64,000 bases of DNA from Celeribacter baekdonensis (GTDB taxonomy: Bacteria > Pseudomonadota > Alphaproteobacteria > Rhodobacterales > Rhodobacteraceae). The first letter of the stretch is position 1. Each line of letters begins with the position of its first letter. The stretch covers positions 159,194 to 223,193 of the forward strand of contig NZ_FNBL01000002.1 in assembly GCF_900102315.1 (NCBI RefSeq), read 5' to 3'. A program made the translations under genes and the position numbers. The notes beneath the pieces were generated by a model. The model was not told where the DNA came from, ran no database searches, and saw nothing but the letters and a program-made list of their open reading frames with translations. Of the stretch, positions 35,383 to 43,389 are shown piece by piece.

Positions 35383-36495
35383 TCAATTCCCGGTCGCAGT
35401 GTAAGGCAGATAGGCAATCGCGAGGGCGGCGTTGCCGGTCAGCGTCAGCCCGTCAATCAAAACATCCTGACCGGGCGCCCCCGCCACGATGTCGTTGAGC
35501 AACTGGCCCGAGGCAATGATTGCCAAGAGTTCGGGTGATTCCAGCATGGCAAAATGCCCAAGCATCCCGGCCCCCGGCGCGTTGGTGACATCAAGCACCA
35601 AAACGCCCATGTCGCGCAGTGCGCCGATGTCATCTGTGGCCCCCACACGCGGATGACCGCCTGTCAGGATCGACGAAATCTTAAGCGCGGAATCGCGACG
35701 CGAGGCCACAACGGCCAGTTCCACGCCATAGGGTGCCACATCTTCGACCTGACGGCGAAACACATCGACGTCGATATCGGCATCAATCAACACCACGCCG
35801 TTGAGCGCGTCCAATGTGCGTCGATCTCCCTCCAAAGCCAGCCGTTTGAGCGCCTCCATCGTCAACAGGCCACCCATCGAATGGGCCAGAATGGTGAGGC
35901 TTTGCGCGTCCGATTTGGCCAGCTCTTTGATCGCATCGGCCAAGGCGCGGCGGGCATAAAGCACCGAATCCCGGTCATAGGCATATTGCGACACCCGGCC
36001 CGCAGAGGGCCATGAAAACGCCACCATAGGTTCGGTCATCTTGAAATCGGTGGCGATCTGTGCGGCGCGAAACACCGCACTGGCATAGGAGACGTTATAG
36101 CCATGCACGAACAAAATGACGCCGCGATCACCCTTGGGACGGCGCGCGATTTGGGCGTTTAAATCGGCGCGAAACGGGGCAACACCGTCATAGGCTTTGC
36201 TCTGCGCGACAAAAAATTCGCGTTTGGGATCAATGTTGCGCCTTGGAAACGAGAAATGGCCCGGTTTGCGCTCAGGCGGAACGGAAATCGTGTAGTTGCG
36301 ATAAAAGACCGCGTCGGAGCGCCGACCTTCAAAGGCCTCATGCGCGTCGGGCGAGACCGTGCGGTTGGTGAGGACAAAAATGTCCTGAGTGCGCTCAGGC
36401 GTGAGACCCGGCGGGCTGTTGATCAGCGGTTGCGCGCAGCCGGTGAGAACAAAAGCGCCGCCGCTCAACAGAATGTGCCGCCGGGTGACTGTCAC
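35383..36495 (-). CDS. DUF900-type alpha/beta hydrolase, lipoprotein-like
   Basis: 370 residues from a GTG preceded by AAAAGG. The longer open frame overlaps the glutathione transferase gene and is not coding there. The N-terminus TRRHILLSGGAFVLTGC ends in a possible lipobox, with a twin-arginine-like RR at residues 4-5. The hydrolase fold contains ILFVHGYNVSY near residue 130 and the nucleophile elbow LAHSMGG near 205. The DUF900/COG4782 family has no agreed substrate. It follows the transferase by one base, so they are cotranscribed. Confidence 0.85.
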   Translation of the reverse strand: MTVTRRHILLSGGAFVLTGCAQPLINSPPGLTPERTQDIFVLTNRTVSPDAHEAFEGRRSDAVFYRNYTISVPPERKPGHFSFPRRNIDPKREFFVAQSKAYDGVAPFRADLNAQIARRPKGDRGVILFVHGYNVSYASAVFRAAQIATDFKMTEPMVAFSWPSAGRVSQYAYDRDSVLYARRALADAIKELAKSDAQSLTILAHSMGGLLTMEALKRLALEGDRRTLDALNGVVLIDADIDVDVFRRQVEDVAPYGVELAVVASRRDSALKISSILTGGHPRVGATDDIGALRDMGVLVLDVTNAPGAGMLGHFAMLESPELLAIIASGQLLNDIVAGAPGQDVLIDGLTLTGNAALAIAYLPYTATGN

Positions 36496-36496
36496 G

Positions 36497-37213
36497 TTAT
36501 GTGCCTTTTGAGCTGCCAAAGAGGATCTTTTGCGCGGCCTTGTCATTGGCCGTGTCCGTGCGCCGCTCGGCCCCAAGGGCACGACCGCGTTGCACCGCAG
36601 GGCGCGCCGCGATCCGGGCGAGCCAGCGGGCGAGATGGGGTTTGTCGTCCAAGGTTTGCTCTTGGCCTTCCCACAGGGACGCCCAAGGCCAAATCGCCAT
36701 ATCCGCGATGGAATAAAAATCGCCAGCAACGAATTCTTCTTCGGCCAAACGCCGATCCAAAACGCCATAGAGCCGCGCGACCTCGTTGCGGTAGCGGTCT
36801 TTGGCATAGGGCAAATCGTGCGGCGGTTCCATTTTGGGCGCGTATTTGAGGAAATGATGCGCCTGTCCGGCCATTGGGCCAAGCCCGCCCATCTGCCACA
36901 TCAGCCACTGATCTACGGCGACTTGGTCGCGTTCGCCACCGCCATAAAAGTGACCGCATTTGCGCGCCAGATATTGCAAAATCGCCCCGGATTCAAAAAT
37001 CGAAATCGGCCGACCGCTTGGCCCTTCGGGGTCATAAATCGCGGGCATCCGATTGTTGGGAGCGTGTTTCAAAAACGCGGGATCAAATTGCTCGCCCGCA
37101 CCAATGTTGACGAATTTGACCTCATAAGGCAGGCCCATTTCCTCAAGCGCGATAGAGATTTTCCAGCCGTTCGGCGTCGGCCAATAAAAGAGCGTAATGG
37201 GAGTGTCGATCAT
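36497..37213 (-). CDS. Glutathione transferase, YfcG/Ure2-like
   Basis: 238 residues. The thioredoxin-like N-domain begins ITLFYWPTPNGWKISIALEE, with the TPNGWK segment typical of the YfcG/Ure2 disulfide-bond oxidoreductase class. The cis-Pro/ES motif is RMPAIYDPEG...ISIFESGAIL near residues 55-78. The helical C-domain ends around residue 210, and the last 28 residues are a polar extension. A glutathione-dependent disulfide reductase or peroxidase role is most likely. Just upstream of the DUF900 hydrolase gene. Confidence 0.9.
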   Translation of the reverse strand: MIDTPITLFYWPTPNGWKISIALEEMGLPYEVKFVNIGAGEQFDPAFLKHAPNNRMPAIYDPEGPSGRPISIFESGAILQYLARKCGHFYGGGERDQVAVDQWLMWQMGGLGPMAGQAHHFLKYAPKMEPPHDLPYAKDRYRNEVARLYGVLDRRLAEEEFVAGDFYSIADMAIWPWASLWEGQEQTLDDKPHLARWLARIAARPAVQRGRALGAERRTDTANDKAAQKILFGSSKGT

Positions 37214-37263
37214 GAAAACGGTTCCGTGCGGTCATCAAAGGAAAGAGGGTGGGAAGGATGGCC

Positions 37264-38187
37264 TCAGGATGACGCTTTGCGCGAAAAGGACAAGAGCGAA
37301 GCTGTGCGATGGCCCCGGAAAAGACGCGAATAGCGTGGGGCAGGGGCGTCAGACATCAGATGTTTCAACAATCCGATGGGAAGCTGTTCGGGATGGCGCA
37401 GTGCGGTGCGGTACAGATCAAAAACCCCGTCGCGCAGATAGGGTGACCAATGGCACACGCGTTTGTCCGCTTCGGGGATGGTATAGCCCAATTGCGCCAA
37501 ACAGGCCCGCGTCCCCGCATCGTCAATCTGAAGATCGCACCAGCCGCGCAGCTCTTGGCCAAGCCCGGACCCCAGTGTGCGCGACGCGCCATGATCGGGG
37601 GTCAGGGCCAGTTCGGCCATCAGATCGAACAGATCATTTTCGCGTGAGGTTACGTTGATCACCTCGGCGCTGCGCCCGGCGGCGCTGTCCATGGCAAAAA
37701 GTGCTGTGCTGCGAAACTCGGCGGCGGCCAAAAGAATCACTCGGCCCACGGCACCCTCAGACAGATGCGGCAGTGCCGACAGGGCCACCCGCGCGCCCAG
37801 CGAATGGCCGATCACATGCACCGGACGCTTGATGGTCCAAATCAGCCGTGCCAAGGCCTCGCCTGCAAGACGGGCCTGCGCGTATGCCTGCCAAATCGTG
37901 CCGCGCGCCTCCCAGCCCATGGCGATGCACAGGCCTTCGTCCGCCTCCCCGCTGCCAAATCCAAGACCGCGTGGCCAACTGAGCGCCTTTGGGCTGTCCG
38001 TGCCGGGATCGAGCGCAAGGATATGATCATGCGGGTCATGTCGGGGCACATGGGGCGAAAATTTATAGCCGTGGATGCAAATCACCACCGGTGCCTGCGC
38101 GGGGATTGCCGCCAAGGCGCGCTCTAAAGCGTCCTTGGTCCGGGACGCAGGGAAAGGGCCGTCGACATTGAGTTGCATGAGGGGCAT
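37264..38187 (-). CDS. Alpha/beta hydrolase of unknown specificity
   Basis: 307 residues from the Met that follows GGGGAG; the frame is open to another Met at 38265, so the N-terminus is uncertain by 26 residues. The core has VVICIHGYKFSPHVPRHDPH near residue 35, an SWPRGLGFG segment, and the nucleophile elbow VIGHSLGARVAL near 127. No signal peptide. It resembles the nearby DUF900 protein only in fold. The function is not inferable from context. Confidence 0.78.
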   Translation of the reverse strand: MPLMQLNVDGPFPASRTKDALERALAAIPAQAPVVICIHGYKFSPHVPRHDPHDHILALDPGTDSPKALSWPRGLGFGSGEADEGLCIAMGWEARGTIWQAYAQARLAGEALARLIWTIKRPVHVIGHSLGARVALSALPHLSEGAVGRVILLAAAEFRSTALFAMDSAAGRSAEVINVTSRENDLFDLMAELALTPDHGASRTLGSGLGQELRGWCDLQIDDAGTRACLAQLGYTIPEADKRVCHWSPYLRDGVFDLYRTALRHPEQLPIGLLKHLMSDAPAPRYSRLFRGHRTASLLSFSRKASS

Positions 38188-38299
38188 GGACGCCGCTCCC
38201 CTGGGTTCGATATGCGCCGATAACTGCACATAGTCTGCGTGGGGTTTGTCACGATGCTGCGACATCGGAGTGAATCTTTGTTAACGGTGCCGCGCGCAG

Positions 38300-38328
38300 T
38301 TGACAGAGTGTCGCAGGGTTTGTACCCC
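38300..38328 (+). promoter_or_regulatory. Putative sigma-70 promoter for riboswitch-metZ
   Basis: TTGACA at 38300-38305, then a 17-base spacer, then TACCCC at 38323-38328. Transcription would begin close to 38335, just at the start of the riboswitch. The -35 is perfect and the -10 is weak. Confidence 0.5.
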
Positions 38329-38332
38329 ACCA

Positions 38333-38416
38333 GATGTGGCGATTTGTTCTCCGGATTGCGGGCCACAGGGGTGCTCTTGCAAAGGGCATGCCGAAAATAT
38401 TCCGCTAAAGAGGTCA
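38333..38416 (+). promoter_or_regulatory. SAM-II-type (metA motif) riboswitch
   Basis: Pairing stem GTGGC (38336-38340) with GCCAC (38362-38366) encloses the conserved GATTTG and CCGGATTGC loop. Downstream GCTAAAGAGG (38404-38413) is the conserved 3' block. CGGA in the loop (38352-38355) can pair with TCCG at 38401-38404, giving the H-type pseudoknot of this class. The 34-base linker with its own small hairpin is long for the family. It precedes metZ, one of the classic SAM-II targets in Alphaproteobacteria, so excess SAM should lower metZ expression. Confidence 0.8.
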
Positions 38417-38447
38417 GGACGAGACGCTGGGTTGGATGACCCGCCGC

Positions 38448-38480
38448 GCCCCCGCTCTTGATCGAGAGGGGGCTTTTTTG
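38448..38480 (+). terminator. Intrinsic terminator between riboswitch and metZ
   Basis: GCCCCCGCTC (38448-38457) pairs with GAGAGGGGGC (38464-38473) with one mismatch, followed by TTTTTT. It lies in the metZ leader, so transcripts reaching metZ must read through it. It is probably the riboswitch expression platform. Confidence 0.75.
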
Positions 38481-38501
38481 TTGGCGGAAGGGAACCGTGA
38501 A

Positions 38502-39710
38502 ATGAGCAACGCGAAGAGCAAAACCAAGAACACTACGGGGTGGAAAACCCGCACGAAACTCGTGCATGAGGGCATTCGGCGCAGCCAATATGGTGAAGTG
38601 TCCGAAGCCCTTTTCCTGACCCAGGGCTTTGTTTATGACACGGCTGAGGCGGCGGAAGAGCGCTTTGTGTCGCTGGGCGAGGATGAGTTTATCTACGCCC
38701 GCTACGGCAACCCGACGACCCGCATGTTCGAGGATCGCATGGCCTCTTTGGAAGGCTATGAGGACGCGTTTGCCTGTGCCTCTGGCATGGCCGCCGTCAA
38801 CGGCGCGCTCATGGCTTTGCTCAAAGCCGGGGACCATGTGGTGTCTTCGCGTGCGCTCTTTGGCTCCTGTCTCTATATTCTCGAAGAGGTTTTGGGGCGC
38901 TTTGGTGTTGAGATCACCTTGGTCGATGGCACCGATCTGGACGCGTGGCGCGCGGCCATTCGCCCCGACACGGCGCTGGTGTTCCTTGAAAGTATTTCCA
39001 ATCCGACTTTGGAGGTCATCGACCTCAAAGCCGTGTGCAATCTGGCCCATGCGGTCGGTGCCAAAGTCGTGGTCGACAACGCCATGTGCACACCGATCTT
39101 TTCCTATGCGGCTGAGGCGGGCGCGGATTTGTCGGTCTATTCCACCACGAAACATGTGGACGGGCAGGGGCGCTGTTTGGGCGGGATGATTTGCGGCTCG
39201 CGCGATCTGATCCGGGGGCCGATTGAGGCCTATCTCAAACACACCGGCGGTGCGATGAGCCCGTTCCATGCCTGGGTGCAACTCAAGTCGATGGAAACGC
39301 TCGACCTGCGGGTGCGGCAACAGGCGACGACGGCTTTGGCCGTGGCCGACGCGCTTGATGGGCATCCGGCGCTCAATGCTGTGCGTTATCCGACCCACAA
39401 AGCCCACCCGCAATATGATCTGGCCAAATCGCAAGCGGAGGCGGGCGGCACCGTGTTGACGATTGACGTCAAAGGCGGCAAGGAGGCTTGCTTTAAGTTC
39501 CTGAATGCCTTGGATATTTTCACCATCTCCAACAATTTCGCGGATGCCAAATCCATCGTCACCCACCCGGCGACCACCACGCACCAACGTCTGCCGCAAG
39601 AACAGAAAGACACGTTGGGCATCACGCCGGGCATGGTGCGCGTGTCGCTTGGGCTTGAAGATCCTGACGATTTGATCGCCGATCTGCGTACCGCTTTGGA
39701 TGCGTTGTGA
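38502..39710 (+). CDS. metZ: O-succinylhomoserine sulfhydrylase
   Basis: 402 residues. A PLP enzyme of the Cys/Met metabolism family that makes homocysteine from an activated homoserine and sulfide. Motifs: RYGNPTTRMFEDRMASLEG near residue 65, ACASGMAAVNGAL near 90, and the PLP lysine K217 in YSTTKHVDGQGR. The ATHxxTTTHQRLPQEQ-like end (VTHPATTTHQRLP) is typical of MetZ rather than cystathionine enzymes. The ATG follows GGAAGGGAACC. Controlled in cis by the SAM-responsive leader. Confidence 0.93.
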   Translation: MSNAKSKTKNTTGWKTRTKLVHEGIRRSQYGEVSEALFLTQGFVYDTAEAAEERFVSLGEDEFIYARYGNPTTRMFEDRMASLEGYEDAFACASGMAAVNGALMALLKAGDHVVSSRALFGSCLYILEEVLGRFGVEITLVDGTDLDAWRAAIRPDTALVFLESISNPTLEVIDLKAVCNLAHAVGAKVVVDNAMCTPIFSYAAEAGADLSVYSTTKHVDGQGRCLGGMICGSRDLIRGPIEAYLKHTGGAMSPFHAWVQLKSMETLDLRVRQQATTALAVADALDGHPALNAVRYPTHKAHPQYDLAKSQAEAGGTVLTIDVKGGKEACFKFLNALDIFTISNNFADAKSIVTHPATTTHQRLPQEQKDTLGITPGMVRVSLGLEDPDDLIADLRTALDAL

Positions 39711-39795
39711 TCTGACGGCGTTTCTCCCACGTATCTGTTGGTAACGGGCGCAAGACGCCCTATATCAACCGAAACAGCCTTTTGGGGGAGTGCCC

Positions 39796-40914
39796 ATGAA
39801 CATGTACCCAAGCGATCTTGAGACCTCATCAGAGCGGGCCAAAGCCGAGGCGGCTTTGGCCGTTTTGCGTGATTGGGCCACCCGCGCCACGCCGACCGAA
39901 GTGGCCGAACTTGACCCGGCGATTTCGCGGCTTTTGCCGGAGGCGGATGATTTCGCCAATTACCCGGCGCTGCGGCGCGCCTATCCTGAGGATTTCGAGG
40001 CCTCGGAGGCCTATCGCGACACGCTGCCCGACCTGCAAAACGGACCCGAAAGCCTGATCAAGGGCGCGAAAAGGCAGATCCAACATGTCGGGATTTCGAA
40101 TTTCCGTCTGCCGATCCGGTTTCACACCCGCGACAGCCATGATGCGGGGGGCGATCTGACGCTTGAGACTTCGGTCACCGGCACGGTCAGTTTGGAGGCA
40201 GAGAAAAAGGGCATCAACATGTCCCGGATCATGCGTTCTTTCTACAAACATTCCGAGCGCACCTTTTCCTTTGACGTGATCCAAGCCGCCCTGCGCGATT
40301 ACAAAGCTGATCTCGACAGTTTCGATGCCCGCATTCAGATGCGGTTTTCCTTCCCGGTCAAACGCGCCTCGCTGCGCTCTGGCCTGAGCGGGTATCAGTA
40401 TTACGACATCGCTTTGGAACTGGTGGAGACCAAAGGGAAAATGACAGAAATCATGCATTTGGACTATGTATACAGCTCCACCTGCCCCTGTTCTCTTGAA
40501 CTTTCCGAACATGCGCGCCGCACGCGGCAGCAATTGGCCACACCGCATTCACAGCGCTCCGTGGCGCGGATTTCGGTCGAGGTGCGCGATCAGCCGGACA
40601 CGCTTTGGTTTGAGGACCTGATTGATCTGTGCCGTGCGGCTGTGCCGACCGAGACGCAGGTCATGGTCAAACGCGAAGACGAACAGGCCTTTGCCGAACT
40701 CAACGCCGCCAATCCGATTTTCGTCGAAGATGCGGCGCGGTTGTTTGCGCAAAACCTCGAAAATGACCACCGGATCGGCGATTTTCGCATCATTGCCTCG
40801 CATCAAGAAAGCCTGCATTCCCATGACGCGGTGTCGGTTCTGACCGAGGGCGACACGTTCGCGGCGCAAAGCCTTGATCCGAAACTCTTTGCCACACTTT
40901 TCCACGTTGGTTGA
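39796..40914 (+). CDS. folE2: GTP cyclohydrolase I type IB (FolE2)
   Basis: 372 residues. It makes dihydroneopterin triphosphate for folate. The N-terminal 85 residues are an alpha-rich extension not found in all members. The core starts IQHVGISNFRLPIRF and holds YSSTCPCSLELSEHARR near residue 235, with the metal-binding Cys and the conserved catalytic region. The type IB enzyme can use metals other than zinc; no folE of type IA lies in the window. A GTG two codons earlier is a weaker start. GGGGGAG precedes the ATG. Confidence 0.92.
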   Translation: MNMYPSDLETSSERAKAEAALAVLRDWATRATPTEVAELDPAISRLLPEADDFANYPALRRAYPEDFEASEAYRDTLPDLQNGPESLIKGAKRQIQHVGISNFRLPIRFHTRDSHDAGGDLTLETSVTGTVSLEAEKKGINMSRIMRSFYKHSERTFSFDVIQAALRDYKADLDSFDARIQMRFSFPVKRASLRSGLSGYQYYDIALELVETKGKMTEIMHLDYVYSSTCPCSLELSEHARRTRQQLATPHSQRSVARISVEVRDQPDTLWFEDLIDLCRAAVPTETQVMVKREDEQAFAELNAANPIFVEDAARLFAQNLENDHRIGDFRIIASHQESLHSHDAVSVLTEGDTFAAQSLDPKLFATLFHVG

Positions 40915-40981
40915 TCGCAACAGCGCCTGTTCTTATGCCTGTCCTTGACATGCGGAAGTTGCACAGCCAAGCCTTGCCGCT

Positions 40982-42430
40982 ATGACGGATCTGCGGCCTG
41001 TAGGATATGTAGTCGGAACGCTCGTGGCCCTTTTGGGGCTGACGATGGTGATCCCATTGTTGGTCGATCTGGCCTATGGCAATGCCGAATGGGGCGTGTT
41101 TTTGGAGGCGGGCGTGGTCACCACCGTGGCGGGCGTGTCCATGGCTTTGGCCTGTGCCAATGGCAAATCCGAAGGCCTGTCCATCCAGCAAATGTTCCTT
41201 TTGACCACGCTGATCTGGCTCATCTTGCCGATCTTTGGTGGCATCCCCTTTATGCTCGGCGCGACCGAGGCCGGGTTTACGGACGCGTTTTTCGAGGCGA
41301 TGTCGGGGATGACCACCACCGGCTCCACGGTGTTCTCCGGTCTGGATGATCTCCCCGAGGGGCTGTTGCTCTGGCGGTCGATGTTGCAATGGTTCGGCGG
41401 CATCGGGATCATTGTGGTCGCCATGGTGTTCCTGCCCGAATTGAAAGTCGGCGGGATGCAGGTGTTTCGCTCCGAAGCCTTTGATACGGATGGCAAAGTC
41501 TTGCCCCGCGCCGCCGAAATTGCCTCGCGGATTTCGGTGATTTACGTCTGGCTCACCGTCGCCTGTTTCATCGCCTATCTGGTGGTTGGGATGAGCGGGT
41601 TTGACGCGATCAACCACGCGCTGACCACGCTCTCCACCGGTGGGTTTTCGACCCGCGACGCCTCTTTCGGGGCTTTTCAGGGCCCGGCGGAATATGTTTC
41701 GTCGTTTTTCATGATCCTCGCCAGCCTGCCGTTCGTGCGCTATGTGCAATTGATCGCGGGCAGCGCCAAGCCGTTTTGGCGCGACACCCAAATCCATGCG
41801 TATTTGGCGGTGATTTTTGGCCTCACCCTGTGTTTCGCGGCCTACCGGCTGATCGTCAACGAAGACCATTTTGAACACTCCTTTCGCGAAGGCCTGTTCA
41901 ATGTCACTTCGATCATTTCCGGCACCGGCTATGCCTCGGTCGACTACCAGCTTTGGGGCGCCTTCCCCGCCGTCGCGTTCTTTTTCATCGGCTTGATCGG
42001 TGGCTGCGCGGGCTCGACGGCCTGTTCGATCAAAGTGTTTCGCTATCAGCTTTTGTTCGCTTCGATGCGGGCGCAAATTCGCAAGATTCACAGCCCAAAC
42101 GGCGTCTTCACCCCGCGCTACCAAGGCCGGCCTGTGTCAGAGGATGTGCTCTCCTCGGTCATGGCGTTTTTCTCGTTTTTCATCGTCACTTTGGGTATCA
42201 CATCGGTGCTTTTGGCGGCGACCGGATTGGACCTTGTGACGGCCGTGTCGGGCGCGGCCACCGCACTTGCCTGTGTCGGGCCGGGGCTTGGGGACATCAT
42301 CGGGCCTTCGGGTAATTTCGCCTCGCTGAATGATCCGGCAAAATGGGTTTTGGCCCTTGCCATGTTGGTCGGGCGGCTTGAGGTCATGTCGGTATTTGCA
42401 CTGTTCACCATCCGGTTTTGGCGGTCATAA
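40982..42430 (+). CDS. trkH: TrkH/KtrB-family potassium uptake protein
   Basis: 482 residues with about ten helices in four membrane-pore-membrane repeats. The four filter segments are visible: MTTTGSTVFS near residue 108, TLSTGGFSTRD near 216, IISGTGYASVD near 318, and VGPGLGDIIGPSG near 435. It is the K+-translocating inner-membrane subunit and normally works with a TrkA NAD-binding protein, which is not in this window. Confidence 0.93.
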   Translation: MTDLRPVGYVVGTLVALLGLTMVIPLLVDLAYGNAEWGVFLEAGVVTTVAGVSMALACANGKSEGLSIQQMFLLTTLIWLILPIFGGIPFMLGATEAGFTDAFFEAMSGMTTTGSTVFSGLDDLPEGLLLWRSMLQWFGGIGIIVVAMVFLPELKVGGMQVFRSEAFDTDGKVLPRAAEIASRISVIYVWLTVACFIAYLVVGMSGFDAINHALTTLSTGGFSTRDASFGAFQGPAEYVSSFFMILASLPFVRYVQLIAGSAKPFWRDTQIHAYLAVIFGLTLCFAAYRLIVNEDHFEHSFREGLFNVTSIISGTGYASVDYQLWGAFPAVAFFFIGLIGGCAGSTACSIKVFRYQLLFASMRAQIRKIHSPNGVFTPRYQGRPVSEDVLSSVMAFFSFFIVTLGITSVLLAATGLDLVTAVSGAATALACVGPGLGDIIGPSGNFASLNDPAKWVLALAMLVGRLEVMSVFALFTIRFWRS

Positions 42431-42462
42431 TCCCCCCACATACAACGTTTGGGAGACCACGC

Positions 42463-43200
42463 ATGTCTGAGACACCGAATACGCCCGACACTGACCCGCA
42501 CGTGTTGAGTTATCACCGTGTGCGCCAAGCGCTTGGGGCTGTTGCGTTGCTGCTGCCATTGAGTTTGATCCTTGGTGGGTTGGGGGTGGAGGGCGGTTTG
42601 CGTGACAGCCTGTCCAATTACTTTTTCTCGCCCCTGCGCGAGGTTTTTGTCGGCGCGCTTTGGGCCATTGGCGTGTTCTTGATGTCCTACAAAGGCTACG
42701 CGCGGCGCTCAGATGAACGGTTCTCCGATCAGGTGCTTGCCCGGATTTCGGGCCTCTCGGCCTTGATGGTTTCGGTGTTCCCATCGCTCGAAGATTGCCC
42801 TGTGAAGACTGAGATCTGTGTCTTGCCGGAGCGCACCGTGACCCAAATTCTGGTGCACACCGGACCCTCGGCATGGGTGCACAATATGTCCGCCGTGGTG
42901 TTCTTTCTTTGTCTTGTGGTGTTCTGTTTGGTGCAGTTCCCCAAAACCACCGACCTGGCCCGCCGCCGCATCTATCGCGCCTGTGGCTATGGCATTTTGG
43001 CGACGCTGGTGTTGATCACCTCCGCCTTTTTGGCGGCGCGTTTGGGCGGTGACGCGGCGGCGGATTTTGTCTCTCGGCACAATCTGATTTTCTGGGGCGA
43101 GGCCTTGGGCGTTTGGATTTTCGCTTTGGCGTGGTTGACCAAAGGCAAGGCGGATCAATCTGCGATCCGTTTGATGCGCACCATCGTGCCCGGTGTCTAG
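42463..43200 (+). CDS. Multi-pass membrane protein of unknown function
   Basis: 245 residues with six to seven predicted helices. A cytoplasmic N-terminus of about 30 residues is followed by ALGAVALLLPLSLILGGLGV. The polar segment GGLRDSLSNYFFSPLREVFVGALWAIGVFLMSYKGY near residue 45 is the most distinctive part, together with two Cys in EDCPVKTEICVLPERT, which probably face the periplasm. I know this general arrangement from uncharacterised membrane proteins but can assign no role. It lies 32 bases after trkH and ends at a strong terminator. Confidence 0.75.
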   Translation: MSETPNTPDTDPHVLSYHRVRQALGAVALLLPLSLILGGLGVEGGLRDSLSNYFFSPLREVFVGALWAIGVFLMSYKGYARRSDERFSDQVLARISGLSALMVSVFPSLEDCPVKTEICVLPERTVTQILVHTGPSAWVHNMSAVVFFLCLVVFCLVQFPKTTDLARRRIYRACGYGILATLVLITSAFLAARLGGDAAADFVSRHNLIFWGEALGVWIFALAWLTKGKADQSAIRLMRTIVPGV

Positions 43201-43223
43201 GGGGCATCAGTCACGCATCCCAT

Positions 43224-43260
43224 AAAAAAGCCCCGCAAAATGTGCGGGGCTTTGCATTTT
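43224..43260 (+). terminator. Rho-independent terminator
   Basis: Perfect 11-bp stem (43227-43237 and 43243-43253) with a five-base loop, followed by a TTT-gca-TTTTT run. Ends the trkH-membrane protein unit. Confidence 0.9.
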
Positions 43261-43273
43261 TGAGGGGGCTGAC

Positions 43274-43389
43274 CTAAAGCGTTCCGCCACAAACCTGACT
43301 CACGGGTTTATGGCGGAACGCCCACACCATTGATATGTCTGGCAGCGTCACGCCTTTCCCCTGTCTCAGGATAAAGGCGTGACGCTTTA
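43274..43389. repeat. Pair of long hairpins inside an inverted repeat
   Basis: Hairpin 1 has 11-bp arms at 43279-43289 and 43311-43321, continued inward by AAACC/GGTTT. Hairpin 2 has perfect 14-bp arms at 43344-43357 and 43373-43386. The ends CTAAAGCG (43274-43281) and CGCTTTAG (43382-43389) are themselves inverted copies. This has the form of a palindromic intergenic element (REP/RIME-like). The right end includes the stop codon of the next gene. Confidence 0.75.

Noticed and set aside
36496-36882. N-terminal 129 codons of the longer frame of the DUF900 hydrolase
   Set aside because: This part lies inside the glutathione transferase gene in another frame; a GTG with a good ribosome site starts the real gene.
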